Below are positions 47,635-56,989 of a stretch of DNA of 64,000 nt, in pieces. How positions within the stretch are numbered: the stretch's first letter is position 1; every line of letters begins with the position of its first letter. The notes beneath the pieces were generated by a model. That model saw only the letters and a program-made list of their open reading frames with translations. It was not told the origin of the DNA and did no database searches. The DNA comes from a bacterium (GTDB lineage Bacteria > Campylobacterota > Campylobacteria > Campylobacterales > Sulfurimonadaceae), in the NCBI GenBank assembly GCA_018825665.1, contig JAHJEG010000015.1, positions 82,168 to 146,167 of the forward strand. Reading direction: 5' to 3'. The position numbers and the translations under genes were made by a program.

Positions 47635-47823
47635 ATGAAAATACAAACACAATATACATACGAAAAGAGTTGGACAGACACGAATGAGGCTGATCTGCTG
47701 AGGATTATAGAAGAAGAGGTCGGTGATGCGGACCCAAAAGGCACGCTCTCTTACATCAAAGAAGCTATCAAGAACGGCAAGACTATTACAGTAGGTACTT
47801 GCAGATTCAAAATGAAAGGTTAG
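47635..47823 (+). CDS. Small cytoplasmic protein, unknown function
   Basis: This 62-residue protein (MKIQTQYTYEKSWTDTNEAD) has a mixed alpha/beta look and ends CRFKMKG. I do not recognise a family. TATTATACT upstream could be the -10 box, and the DoxX and CDF genes follow in the same direction, so it may head a small operon. A 16-codon open frame (47827-47877) lies between it and the DoxX gene. Confidence 0.5.
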   Translation: MKIQTQYTYEKSWTDTNEADLLRIIEEEVGDADPKGTLSYIKEAIKNGKTITVGTCRFKMKG

Positions 47824-47876
47824 AAAATGGACAAAGAACTTGTCTCAAAGAGACGTATGAGAGGAGAGGATAAATA

Positions 47877-48266
47877 ATGTTTATGAGTGCAGATATAGCA
47901 AAACTGCTTTTAAGACTCAGTGTCGGGATTTTGATGCTTTTTCATGGAGTGCATAAGATTATAAACGGGATAGGAGGAGTGAAACATCTTGTAAATAATG
48001 CCGGATTGCCTGAATTTATAGCGTATGGCGTTTATGTAGGGGAGGTGATAATCCCAATCTTCATACTTCTTGGACTCTATGCAAGAGTAGCATCTTTGTT
48101 TTTGGCTTTTAATATGCTGATGGCTATTTTTCTGGCCTACGGAAGTTCACTGTTTGCTACAGGCAAGCATGGCGGTCTGCTTATAGAATTGCCGCTTTTT
48201 TATTTGGTGCTTTCAATAGTTATATTTTTGCTCGGCTCCGGAAAATACGCTGTAAACAGTAAATAG
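47877..48266 (+). CDS. DoxX-family membrane protein
   Basis: This 129-residue protein has four membrane segments and the DoxX pattern near the N-terminus (LLRLSVGILMLFHGVHKI, then GEVIIPIFILLGLYARVAS). DoxX proteins are small inner-membrane proteins linked to redox or quinone-associated functions. The GAGAGG before the ATG is a good ribosome site. The CDF transporter begins one base after its stop. Confidence 0.85.
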   Translation: MFMSADIAKLLLRLSVGILMLFHGVHKIINGIGGVKHLVNNAGLPEFIAYGVYVGEVIIPIFILLGLYARVASLFLAFNMLMAIFLAYGSSLFATGKHGGLLIELPLFYLVLSIVIFLLGSGKYAVNSK

Positions 48267-48267
48267 T

Positions 48268-49173
48268 ATGGAACATACGCATCACCATCATGAGGTGAAA
48301 AACTACAACAAAGCTTTTGCTCTGGGCATAATCTTAAATATGTCATTTGTAATCATAGAGTTTTTCTATGGTTTTGTGGCAGACTCTTTGGCACTGATGG
48401 CGGATGCAGGGCACAATCTAAGCGATGTGTTCTCATTGCTGCTTGCCTGGGGTGCCAGTTATCTAGCAGGCAGAGAATCCACAGATACAAGAACCTACGG
48501 TTTTAAAAAAGTGACGATTCTGGCCTCTTTAATCAGCTCCTTTTTGCTTTTGTTGGCTCTTGTCGCCATAGCCATAGAAGCATATGAGAGACTTTTTCAC
48601 CATGAAGAGGTGGATGGAACGGTCGTCATTATCGTTGCCGCAATTGGTGTGTTTATCAATGCCTTGACTGCCTATTTGTTTTTTAAGGATCAAAAACACG
48701 ATCTCAATATCAAAGCGGCTTATCTGCATATGGTAGTAGATGCAGGAATCTCTTTTGGGGTCGTCGTAGCGGGTGTGGTGATTATATTTACGGGCTGGCT
48801 GTGGCTTGACCCTTTGATAAGTCTTGTAATCGTTGCCATAGTTTTGGCGGGGACTTTTGGACTCTTGAGCGATTCGCTGAACCTGAGCATAGACGCAGTG
48901 CCCAAAGATATTGAGATATCGGAGATAGAAAACTATCTCAATACCCTTGAGAATATTTCTGGCATACACGATTTGCATGTATGGGCCTTAAGTACCACAC
49001 AAGTGGCGCTGAGCGTGCATCTGGTCTCTACAAACGAGACGCTTGACAACAAGCTGCTTGAGGAGATAGGAGAACATCTGCATCATCATTTTGGGATAAA
49101 CCATGCTACGATACAGGTGGAAAAAGAGGATGAGAATCACAGCTGCAGTCTGGACAAAAGCAGATGCAGCTAA
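48268..49173 (+). CDS. Cation diffusion facilitator (Zn/Cd/Co efflux)
   Basis: This 301-residue transporter has an N-terminal His cluster (MEHTHHHH), six membrane segments with the metal sites in MADAGHNLSDV (TM2) and YLHMVVDAGIS (TM5), and a C-terminal cytoplasmic domain. The His/Asp combination is typical of Zn-transporting CDFs of the CzcD/ZitB type. It has no Shine-Dalgarno and is probably translated by coupling to the DoxX gene. It exports metal from the cytoplasm. Confidence 0.93.
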   Translation: MEHTHHHHEVKNYNKAFALGIILNMSFVIIEFFYGFVADSLALMADAGHNLSDVFSLLLAWGASYLAGRESTDTRTYGFKKVTILASLISSFLLLLALVAIAIEAYERLFHHEEVDGTVVIIVAAIGVFINALTAYLFFKDQKHDLNIKAAYLHMVVDAGISFGVVVAGVVIIFTGWLWLDPLISLVIVAIVLAGTFGLLSDSLNLSIDAVPKDIEISEIENYLNTLENISGIHDLHVWALSTTQVALSVHLVSTNETLDNKLLEEIGEHLHHHFGINHATIQVEKEDENHSCSLDKSRCS

Positions 49174-49177
49174 GTTG

Positions 49178-49735
49178 TTAGGGGTGTGGAACCTTAAGCG
49201 TCGAGTTGAGGCTCCATCCGATAAGAGCCATAAGGGCGATCACTGCATATGGGGGTAAAAACCCATAGGTGTTGGCCAGATACACCAACCATAATAAAAT
49301 GGCACCAAGAGGTGTAGGAACGCCTGTAAAATACTTGGATACTTCACCCGCATCGGTGTGCAGATTAAAATGGATAAGACGTCTCAGACCCGATATCACA
49401 TAGTAGATACTGACTACAGCCGCAATGAAAGTCCACATGCCCGAGAGTGATACGGCATATACAGCCTGAAAGATTAAAAATACGGGAACAAGGACAAAGC
49501 TCAAAAAATCTGCAAAACTGTCAAGCTGAACACCGAACTCGTTTGAAAGCTTGTATTTTCTCGCAATCTTTCCGTCAAATATATCAAAAGCACCACCAAC
49601 CCATGCTAAGATGATGGCTGTAAAAAAGTTATTTTGGGTTATAAAATACGTTGCAAGAAGACCGGCTGTAATATTTACAAATGTAAACATATTCGCCAAA
49701 TTAAAATGGGAAGCCGGTGTAAATAAAAATTTCAT
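49178..49735 (-). CDS. pssA: CDP-diacylglycerol-serine O-phosphatidyltransferase-like enzyme
   Basis: This 185-residue membrane enzyme has the CDP-alcohol phosphotransferase signature DGKIAR, then G and D residues spaced as in DG-x2-AR-x8-G-x3-D-x3-D (QLDSFAD). It would make phosphatidylserine from CDP-diacylglycerol. It is shorter than the usual 230-280 residues, missing C-terminal helices, but has about five membrane segments. One motif copy (49433-49441) encodes Gly-Met-Trp. It converges with the CDF gene and is divergent from the porin pair. Confidence 0.82.
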   Translation of the reverse strand: MKFLFTPASHFNLANMFTFVNITAGLLATYFITQNNFFTAIILAWVGGAFDIFDGKIARKYKLSNEFGVQLDSFADFLSFVLVPVFLIFQAVYAVSLSGMWTFIAAVVSIYYVISGLRRLIHFNLHTDAGEVSKYFTGVPTPLGAILLWLVYLANTYGFLPPYAVIALMALIGWSLNSTLKVPHP

Positions 49736-49819
49736 TTGTGACCTTTGTTTCTGAAATTATATCTAAGTATTTAAAGAAGTAAAATAGTTTATAAATAATA
49801 ACGGGTAAGGAAAATATAT

Positions 49820-51119
49820 ATGATAGATGGAGCCTATGTACCTCCGATAGATAGAAATGTGTCTTGTGTCACGCAGTCTGAACTTGAGCAAGCCGGTTTT
49901 ATCCGTTCAAAAACAGCAGGCAGATTTGAAATAATCAAAAGACTTCCGCAAGAAGCGGAGAGTTTTGATACGATGTTTGACTATGCGGATGTATACGGAA
50001 AGTTTAGAATGGCCGCTATAGACAGCCCTCACAAGATAAGCTATATCACTAACAAAGAGATAAAATCAGCCAGCGCTTTTGGCGGAGAGCTTGGGATGAA
50101 GACGGCGGAGTACAATGGTTTTTTATTTAATGTGGCAACAAACATCTCCCAAAACATCTATTTTGCCAACCCGGGTAAAGATGAGCTGAATGAGGATTTT
50201 TTCGGCAGAGACAAAGACTCTTTTGCTTATGTGTCTCAGGCGAGTATCAACTACTACAGTGATTACTTTCATGTAAGAGTAGGCCGTATAAAAGTAGAAA
50301 CACCTTATGCCAACAGTGATGATATCCGTATGTCGGCGAATACTTTTGAGGGTGCAAAGCTAAATATAGACTATACAAATAAACTAAGAACAGAGATCAT
50401 GTATCTAAACAGATGGGCAGGTTATGATTCCCAGGATGAAAAAGCCGCCGAATTCCAAAACGAGTTTAAAAATCTCGTCAGCGATGAGAGTCTTGGATTG
50501 TTCGGTATAGCTATGACGTACAAGTATGACAGCAACAGCGATGCTTCTCTGTGGTATAACTATATCGATAAGATGAGTGCAATTATCTATGCGGAAGTGG
50601 CAGGTGTGTATTCGCTGGATAAAGCAGACCTCAGTTTTGATTACGGATTGCAGCTGAGCAATATAAAAGAGCTTGAAAATTCGGGTATAGCCGGAAATGT
50701 CGTAGGTGCGATGGGAATCGTGCATTACCACGGGGCATTTTTGGGTGGAGCCTACAATAAAGCCTTTATAGAGGATGGAAAATTCATCACAGACGGATTT
50801 GGAGGGGGGGCCTTATTATACCTCCCTTGACGAGGCGACTATATCGGCTCTTTCTGAGATAGCACCCGCAAATGACATAGAATCATTTAAAATAGGCCTT
50901 GGGTATGAATTTAGCAATGTTTCCGTAGAGGGTTTGATACTGGAACTTGTATATGGCGAGATGCAAAACAGTACAAATAAAATAGATGAGCGAAATATAC
51001 TTTTGACCTATGAGATCGGTAAAAGATGGTATATTGAGGGTATTTATACCAATTACTGGTCAATATCGGGCAATAATACTTTTGACAGGACGCTTCTAAG
51101 AGTGGACTATAATTTTTAA
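49820..51119 (+). pseudogene. Porin-like gene interrupted by +1 shift in a G7 run (phase-variable or broken)
   Basis: The first frame runs 49820-50830 (336 codons) and ends LLYLP after a G7 run (50804-50810). Dropping one G restores GFGGGPYYTS and joins the frame that continues to 51119 (ending RVDYNF). The restored product, about 432 residues, is similar throughout to the intact neighbour at 51226-52533: both have YLNRWAGYDSQDE, FEG and GAFLGGAYN. It is a predicted outer-membrane barrel of the OprD/Opr kind. AAGGA lies before the ATG. Like its neighbour it begins MIDG with no visible signal peptide. A short G run at a frame-deciding place suggests phase variation or a sequencing slip. Confidence 0.75.
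50804..50810 (+). repeat. Homopolymer G7 at the frameshift point
   Basis: Seven consecutive G residues follow GGATTTGGA. With six, the reading frame matches the paralogue (GGC GGA CCA region at about 52216). It is therefore the site of the +1 shift. Confidence 0.9.
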
Positions 51120-51139
51120 AAGAGAAAAGGCTTAAAGTT

Positions 51140-51158
51140 GATAAGGATTATCATTATT
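51140..51158. promoter_or_regulatory. Fur-box-like site 1
   Basis: GATAAGGATTATCATTATT matches the classic 19-bp Fur consensus (GATAATGATAATCATTATC) at 16 of 19 positions. It lies upstream of the intact porin-like gene, and with site 2 it occurs as a near-direct repeat 35 bases apart. Confidence 0.65.
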
Positions 51159-51174
51159 AAGGATACTATAAGTT

Positions 51175-51193
51175 GATAAAGATTATCATTTCC
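51175..51193. promoter_or_regulatory. Fur-box-like site 2
   Basis: GATAAAGATTATCATTTCC matches the same consensus at 15 of 19 positions and ends 32 bases before the porin-like ATG at 51226. Two sites with this spacing suggest iron-dependent repression. Confidence 0.6.
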
Positions 51194-51225
51194 TTATGAA
51201 TATAAAATATTTGAAGGAAATTTAA

Positions 51226-52533
51226 ATGATTGATGGAATATATATTTCACAACTTGATGAATCCGCAACACCGACTGTTAAAGAAAAAAAAGTGGAATTT
51301 GAACAGCTTGGGATGATTCACGCCAAGGTAGCCGGTAAATATGAGACGGTCAAAGAACTGCCAAAACAGGCGGACAATATAAAAGATGTTTTCAAATATG
51401 CAGATGCATACGGAAAATTCAGACTGGCATATATCAACAGTGCGCATAAAATAAGTTCTGTGCCTGACAAAGAGGAAAAGAGTGCGAGCTCTTTTGGAGG
51501 GGAATTTGGCTTTAACACAGCTGCCTATAAAGGCTTTTCACTACATGCCGGAATCTATGTCTCACAAAGTGTAGAGTTTGTAAATCCCCCTAAAGCGGAC
51601 AGAAATGAAGACTTTTTTGCAAGAGATCTGGATTCATTCGCATATGTCGCAGAATCGAGTATAGACTATAGGGATGATTATCTTGGCGTAAAAATAGGAC
51701 GGGTGAAGGTCGATACCCCGTATGCCAACAGCGATGACATACGTATGGCTGCCAATACATTTGAGGGGGGATGGGCTCAGTACAACTATACGCCAAAACT
51801 CAATACGCAGATAGTATATTTAAACAGATGGGCAGGATATGATTCTCAGGATGAGATGGCAGGGCTGTATCAGGATGAGTTTAAAAATCTGGTGGATGAA
51901 GAAAGTTTTGGAATGCTCGGTGCCTCACTTAGTTATGAGTATGATGAAAATAGTGAAGCACTTTTTTGGTACAACCATATAGAGGGAATGAGTGCAATCG
52001 CTTATGCTGAAGTGATAGGGATATATTTTATCGACGGTTACGGCCTGCATCTTGATTACGGTTTGCAGTACAGCAATATACGTGAGCTTGATGACTCAAA
52101 CGTAGCAGGGGATGTGTATGGGGCTATGTCTATATTGCACTACAAAGGAGCTTTTTTAGGCGGAGCGTACAATCTTGCGGTAGTTGAGGACGGCAAGTAT
52201 ATCACGGACGGTTTTGGGGGCGGACCATACTATACCTCTTTGGACGAGGCAACTCTGGCCGCCATCTCCGAAGCACACCCTGGAAACAATGCCAAATCCT
52301 TTAGAGTAGGTGCGGGATATGAATTTCTGGATATGCCTCTGGATGGAATGATTGTTGAGTTTGTATACGGTGAGCTTTATAACGATTTTGGAAGAATAAA
52401 AGAAAAAGATGCCATCATTAGTTACGACTTTGAAGATATGTGGCATGTGGAAGCACTTTATACGAGCTATGAATCCAGCAGCGGAAAAAATAGTTTCGAC
52501 AGAGCCCTTGTTCGAGTTGATTATAGTTTCTGA
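51226..52533 (+). CDS. Porin-like outer-membrane protein, paralogue of the frameshifted gene
   Basis: This 435-residue beta-rich protein ends in an aromatic residue (RVDYSF), a barrel insertion signal. Conserved segments include YGKFRLAYINSAHK, RVKVDTPYANSDDIRM and YLNRWAGYDSQDE. It has no recognisable signal peptide: the translation starts MIDGIYISQLDESA directly after AAGGAA, and the paralogue starts the same way, so the start call is unlikely to be wrong. Two Fur-box-like sites lie upstream and feoAB follows, which suggests an iron-regulated outer-membrane protein. One GGCATGTGG copy (52442-52450) encodes Trp-His-Val-Glu. Confidence 0.75.
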   Translation: MIDGIYISQLDESATPTVKEKKVEFEQLGMIHAKVAGKYETVKELPKQADNIKDVFKYADAYGKFRLAYINSAHKISSVPDKEEKSASSFGGEFGFNTAAYKGFSLHAGIYVSQSVEFVNPPKADRNEDFFARDLDSFAYVAESSIDYRDDYLGVKIGRVKVDTPYANSDDIRMAANTFEGGWAQYNYTPKLNTQIVYLNRWAGYDSQDEMAGLYQDEFKNLVDEESFGMLGASLSYEYDENSEALFWYNHIEGMSAIAYAEVIGIYFIDGYGLHLDYGLQYSNIRELDDSNVAGDVYGAMSILHYKGAFLGGAYNLAVVEDGKYITDGFGGGPYYTSLDEATLAAISEAHPGNNAKSFRVGAGYEFLDMPLDGMIVEFVYGELYNDFGRIKEKDAIISYDFEDMWHVEALYTSYESSSGKNSFDRALVRVDYSF

Positions 52534-52551
52534 TTAACCCCTAATTAATAT

Positions 52552-52570
52552 GATATCTATTATCATTATA
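52552..52570. promoter_or_regulatory. Fur-box-like site 3, upstream of feoA
   Basis: GATATCTATTATCATTATA matches the Fur consensus at 14 of 19 positions, with the right half nearly perfect. It lies 20 bases before feoA. Weaker than sites 1 and 2. Confidence 0.45.
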
Positions 52571-52589
52571 AAAAAATAAAGAATACATT

Positions 52590-52817
52590 ATGAATAAATT
52601 ATCAAACTCTCACAGAGGCGATAAAGTAAAAGTAGTTAAATTGTATGCCGACACCGATTTAAAACAGAGATTGATATCTTTTGGCATTATGAAAGGTGCG
52701 ACTGTCGAAGTGTTAGAACACGCTCCGGCAAAAAGCACCATAGAAGTCAAAGTCGGAAAAATGCGCATAGCACTCAGAGCAAAAGAGGCTGATTTGATAG
52801 AGGTGGAAAATATATGA
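52590..52817 (+). CDS. feoA: Ferrous iron transport protein A
   Basis: This 75-residue SH3-like cytoplasmic protein has FeoA hallmarks (LKQRLISFGIMKGATVEV, then ALRAKEADLIEVE). It binds and modulates FeoB. Its stop overlaps the feoB ATG by four bases (ATGA). Confidence 0.9.
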   Translation: MNKLSNSHRGDKVKVVKLYADTDLKQRLISFGIMKGATVEVLEHAPAKSTIEVKVGKMRIALRAKEADLIEVENI

Positions 52818-54955
52818 ATGACATGACCGGAAAAGCTTGTCCCGTTATCGCCAACCATATAAAAGTGGCACTGGTGGGACAGCCTAATGTTGGCAAGAGC
52901 ATGCTTATCAATTCTATATCCAACGCACACTTGCATGTTGGAAATTTTACGGGTGTGACGGTTGAGAAATCCGAAGTGCTTTTTGACTATAAAGATTACC
53001 ATTTTACGGTAGTGGATCTGCCCGGTACCTATGCCTTTAGTGACTATACGATAGAAGAGAGAGTGACGCATGATTATCTGTGTGCAGAGAGTTATGACCT
53101 TATTATAAATGTTGTAGATTCTACAAATTTGGAAAAAAACCTTCAACTTTCAGCCGAGCTTATGAGCATGAGCAAGAAAATGGTAATGGCTTTAAACATG
53201 AACGATGAAGCTAAAAAAGAGGGGATAGAGATAGATGAGGTCTATATGTCCCAATTGCTTGATATTCCGTGTATCAAGGTGTCCGCTGCGACAAAAGAGG
53301 GAATCAGACAGCTTATAGAGGCTGTTATCCTGGTGCAGGAACAGCCCAAGCAAGAGACCAAACTTATTTTTTCAGAGCCGGTTGAAGAAGAGATAGCCAC
53401 TATAATCGATTATTTGACAAAACATAACTACGAGGCTGTAAACTCCTATAGAAACGTAGCGATCAACCTTCTGAAAAATAATAAAAAAACCTACGAAAGA
53501 CTTCATGACAACCCTATCTGGACCGAGCTTCAGCCGATATTGGTAGAAGCATCCAGGCATGTGGAACTGCATCATGACAGTGATGATATCAAAGAAGCTT
53601 TTGCCGAAGAGTATGCATCGTTTAACCGCGGTATTATCGCTGAAGTGCTTAAACAGGAAAAACAGGATGAGGAGAAAACACTTACCGAAAAGATAGACTC
53701 AGTGCTGATCCATCCCTTGTTTGGAATACCGATATTTTTATTTTTTATGTGGAGTCTGTTTCAGATAACCTTTGAGATAGGTTCCATTCCAATGGAGTGG
53801 ATAGACGGTTTTTTTGGATGGTTCGGTGAAACGATAGGCGCTACGATATCCAATGATGATTTTCGCTCGCTTGTAGTCGATGGGATTATTGCCGGAGTAG
53901 GGGCGGTTGTACTCTTTGTGCCCAATATCATAATTCTTTTTATAGGGATAGCACTTCTTGAGAGCACGGGATATATGTCCAGAGTCGCATTTTTGCTTGA
54001 TGGATTTTTCCATAAGTTCGGACTTCACGGACAATCGTTTATTCCGCTTGTTACGGGCTTTGGGTGTTCTATACCTGCTTATATGAGTGCCAGAATACTT
54101 AAAAATGACCGTGACAGACTTTTAACCCTGTTTATTATAGGCTTTATGAGTTGTGGAGCGAGACTGCCTGTTTATGTACTTTTTGCAGGTGCATTCTTTT
54201 CTGCGGACATGGCAGGAAACATACTCTTTTTCATATACATAAGCGGAGCGGTTTTAGGGCTGATTGCTGCGAAAATTTTAAAACTTACCGCTTTTAAAGG
54301 CGTGGATGAGCCTTTTGTTATGGAGATGCCAAAATACAGACTTCCCTCTGTAAAACTTATCTGGCATACGGTTATAACAAAAACATGGATGTATCTAAAA
54401 AAAGCGGGTACCTTTATCGCTGCGGCTTCAATGCTTATATGGTTTTTGAGCAATTATCCGCATCACGAGGAGATACAAAAAGATTTTGAGATGAAAATTG
54501 AGCACTCTTTAAACGAGCAGGAAGAAACAGCACTTAAAAATCAACTCTCGGAGACGCTTTTAGAAGAGAGTTATTTGGGACGCATCGGTAAATTTTCAGA
54601 GCCAATTTTTGAGCCTCTGGGATTTGACTGGAAAATGAGCGTTGCCCTTCAGACAGGGCTTGCCGCAAAAGAGGTCGTGGTCTCCACTCTGGGAGTTTTA
54701 TACTCTTTGGGCGATGACGTAGATGAAAAAAGCGGTTCACTCGTCTCTGCGATTAGTAAAAATATACCTTTTGCTTCGGCAGTCTCATTTATCGTCGTGA
54801 TAATGATATATCTGCCTTGTCTGGCAGCATCTATCGTATTTACAAGGGAAGCCGGAGGTATAAAATACTTTTTTTATCTCTTAGGATTTACCTCTATCGC
54901 AGCGTATACTCTTGCGTTTTTAGCCTACAACATCACATTGATGTTGGGTTATTAA
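52814..54955 (+). CDS. feoB: Ferrous iron transporter FeoB
   Basis: This 713-residue protein has an N-terminal GTPase domain (G1 GQPNVGKS, G3 DLPGTYAF, G4 NMND, G5 SAATKEG) and a membrane domain with the Gate-type segments (GFGCSIPAYMSAR, FMSCGARLPVYV). It imports Fe2+ across the inner membrane. It sits after the Fur-box-like sites and a porin-like gene, consistent with one iron regulon. One GGCATGTGG copy (53556-53564) encodes Arg-His-Val-Glu. Confidence 0.96.
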   Translation: MNDMTGKACPVIANHIKVALVGQPNVGKSMLINSISNAHLHVGNFTGVTVEKSEVLFDYKDYHFTVVDLPGTYAFSDYTIEERVTHDYLCAESYDLIINVVDSTNLEKNLQLSAELMSMSKKMVMALNMNDEAKKEGIEIDEVYMSQLLDIPCIKVSAATKEGIRQLIEAVILVQEQPKQETKLIFSEPVEEEIATIIDYLTKHNYEAVNSYRNVAINLLKNNKKTYERLHDNPIWTELQPILVEASRHVELHHDSDDIKEAFAEEYASFNRGIIAEVLKQEKQDEEKTLTEKIDSVLIHPLFGIPIFLFFMWSLFQITFEIGSIPMEWIDGFFGWFGETIGATISNDDFRSLVVDGIIAGVGAVVLFVPNIIILFIGIALLESTGYMSRVAFLLDGFFHKFGLHGQSFIPLVTGFGCSIPAYMSARILKNDRDRLLTLFIIGFMSCGARLPVYVLFAGAFFSADMAGNILFFIYISGAVLGLIAAKILKLTAFKGVDEPFVMEMPKYRLPSVKLIWHTVITKTWMYLKKAGTFIAAASMLIWFLSNYPHHEEIQKDFEMKIEHSLNEQEETALKNQLSETLLEESYLGRIGKFSEPIFEPLGFDWKMSVALQTGLAAKEVVVSTLGVLYSLGDDVDEKSGSLVSAISKNIPFASAVSFIVVIMIYLPCLAASIVFTREAGGIKYFFYLLGFTSIAAYTLAFLAYNITLMLGY

Positions 54956-54989
54956 CTAGTTATTAGTTGATGTTTGTTAGAATCTGATT

Positions 54990-55652
54990 ATGAAAAAAAT
55001 ATTGATGATTGAAGATGACTTGGAATTAGCGGAGATATTAACAGAATATCTTGAGCAGTTCAAGTTTGAGGTTATCACAGAAGATGACCCGTTTAAAGCT
55101 GTGAGTATACTGAAGTTGGAGCCTTTTGATTTGGTTATTTTAGACTTGACTCTTCCGGGGATGGACGGGCTGGAAGTCTGTGAAGCTATTCGTGAAAGAC
55201 AGGATATACCGATTATTATATCGTCTGCGAGAAGTGACGTGACGGACAAGGTAAAAGCACTGGAGCTCGGCGCTGATGATTATCTCCCAAAACCATATGA
55301 CCCCAGAGAGCTTGAAGCCAGAATCCACTCTGTTTTGAGAAGATATGAAGCAAGAACTGAGGCAAAAGAAGAGTCCAAGAGCGATTTTAAATGTGATACT
55401 TCAACCATGAATATCACATACAAGGGAAGAAACATAGATCTCACAAACGCCGAGTTCGGGATTCTTTCCTACATGATTGCAAAACAGGGTCTGGTGGTTT
55501 CAAGGGAAGACCTTATTCACAATGTAAATGCGATCAATGAAGATTCTTCAAACAAAAGCATTGACGTTATGGTCGGAAGAATCAGAAACAAGCTTGGAGA
55601 CAAGAGCCTGATTGAATCTGTTCGAGGCGTGGGATACAAGCTTCTTAAATAA
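54990..55652 (+). CDS. OmpR-family response regulator (ArsR-like)
   Basis: This 220-residue regulator has a receiver (MIEDDLE, VILDLTLPGMDG, YLPKPYD) and a winged helix (LTNAEFGILSYMI, DVMVGRIRNKLGD, VRGVGYKLLK). The kinase gene starts directly after its stop with no gap. The pair resembles the ArsRS acid-responsive type common in epsilonproteobacteria, by general look only. Confidence 0.9.
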   Translation: MKKILMIEDDLELAEILTEYLEQFKFEVITEDDPFKAVSILKLEPFDLVILDLTLPGMDGLEVCEAIRERQDIPIIISSARSDVTDKVKALELGADDYLPKPYDPRELEARIHSVLRRYEARTEAKEESKSDFKCDTSTMNITYKGRNIDLTNAEFGILSYMIAKQGLVVSREDLIHNVNAINEDSSNKSIDVMVGRIRNKLGDKSLIESVRGVGYKLLK

Positions 55653-56927
55653 ATGAAAAAACATGCTGTTTTAATTACTGTTCTTTTTGCTTTAAGTGTT
55701 ACCTACTTCAGTGTAAGCGTAGTCTTTTGGGAATTTTACAAGTTGAACAAACAGCAGTATATCGACCACATATTTACAAAATACTCCGTTATCACACAAA
55801 TATACAAAGAGCATCAGCAAAGAAAAAGCTCCGAGATTATGCTCGAAGCAAATCTGGCTGTCTATAAATTCAGAATAGAAAAAGACGATGCAAAGCAGGA
55901 CTTCACTTTAAAACACGGGAAAATTTTAAAAAGGGAAGGGTTCAAAAGTGTTGATGAGGCCTTAATGCTCAATGACCAGGGTTATTTTACGCAAACGGTT
56001 GTAAGTGATTTAAGAGCAACGATGATAGAGCTGAAAAATGAAATTTATTTCTATATACAGACATCAACAGGTTCTATCATGATTCAAGACGAAGAGTTAA
56101 AGCCGTACAGACCCTGGAATATTTTATACTCCTACACGACAATCATCGCGATTATCTCCGTAGCATTTTTTATGATCTTGCAAAAACTGAGACCACTTAT
56201 CAGACTAAGAAGGAAGATAGCCCTGTTTGGTAACGGGGATCTCAATATCTCTTTTAAAACAAAGGGCAGCGATGAAATAGCTCTTATCGCAAATGAGCTT
56301 GAATCCACTAGACTGAAGATAAATACTATTTTGGAATCAAGAACGCTGTTTTTGCGAAATATCATGCATGAGCTGAAAACACCTATCGCCAAGGGAACCA
56401 TAGCAACCCAAATGCTCGATTCCAAAAAACAGCGTGACAGGTTTGGCTCTATATTTGGAAGACTTGAATCTCTTGTCACGGAATTTGCGATGATAGAGGA
56501 AGTAACCAGTTTAAATGACAAAAAAGACTTTAAAGAGTATCGTCTGGTCGATATAATAGACGGTGCTATCGATATGGCTATGGTTGAAAGAAGCAGCGTG
56601 AGCGTGGATGTCAAATCCAGTCAAAAGATATTTGCAAACTACAAACTCTATACGACGGCTATTAAAAATATGATAGATAACGGTATCAAGTATTCTCCCG
56701 ATGGGCATGTGAAAATCGTATTTATTAAAAATGAGCTCTCTTTTGAGAGCAAAGGAAAGTGTATCTCTCATCCCTTGCAATATTATATAGAACCCTTTAC
56801 AAAGGACAATCCGTCTAAAAACAGTTTTGGATTGGGACTGTATCTTGTGGATTCTATACTCAAGGCACACTCTCAGGTACTGGCCCATGAATATGACAAC
56901 GGGGTAAATCGTTTTATTTTTGCATAA
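55653..56927 (+). CDS. Sensor histidine kinase (ArsS-like)
   Basis: This 424-residue kinase has two membrane segments (about 6-28 and 155-175) flanking a periplasmic sensor, HAMP, the phospho-His in NIMHELKTPIAKG, and HATPase motifs MIDNGIKYSPDG and FGLGLYLV. It follows its regulator with zero spacing. The signal is unknown; periplasmic pH or metal is plausible given feoAB upstream. Confidence 0.9.
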   Translation: MKKHAVLITVLFALSVTYFSVSVVFWEFYKLNKQQYIDHIFTKYSVITQIYKEHQQRKSSEIMLEANLAVYKFRIEKDDAKQDFTLKHGKILKREGFKSVDEALMLNDQGYFTQTVVSDLRATMIELKNEIYFYIQTSTGSIMIQDEELKPYRPWNILYSYTTIIAIISVAFFMILQKLRPLIRLRRKIALFGNGDLNISFKTKGSDEIALIANELESTRLKINTILESRTLFLRNIMHELKTPIAKGTIATQMLDSKKQRDRFGSIFGRLESLVTEFAMIEEVTSLNDKKDFKEYRLVDIIDGAIDMAMVERSSVSVDVKSSQKIFANYKLYTTAIKNMIDNGIKYSPDGHVKIVFIKNELSFESKGKCISHPLQYYIEPFTKDNPSKNSFGLGLYLVDSILKAHSQVLAHEYDNGVNRFIFA

Positions 56928-56989
56928 GTTTATAAATGTAAACTATTAGGTTGTACTTTTTTCAACCAATAACACAAGGCAAAAAATTA

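Noticed and set aside
47827..47877. A 16-codon open frame between the small protein and DoxX genes, overlapping the DoxX start
   Set aside because: No Shine-Dalgarno of its own and too short to distinguish from chance, though a leader peptide cannot be excluded.
48529..48978. A 149-codon open frame antisense to the CDF transporter
   Set aside because: It lies wholly inside a clear gene on the other strand, has no Shine-Dalgarno, and its translation has no recognisable fold; it is a coding shadow.
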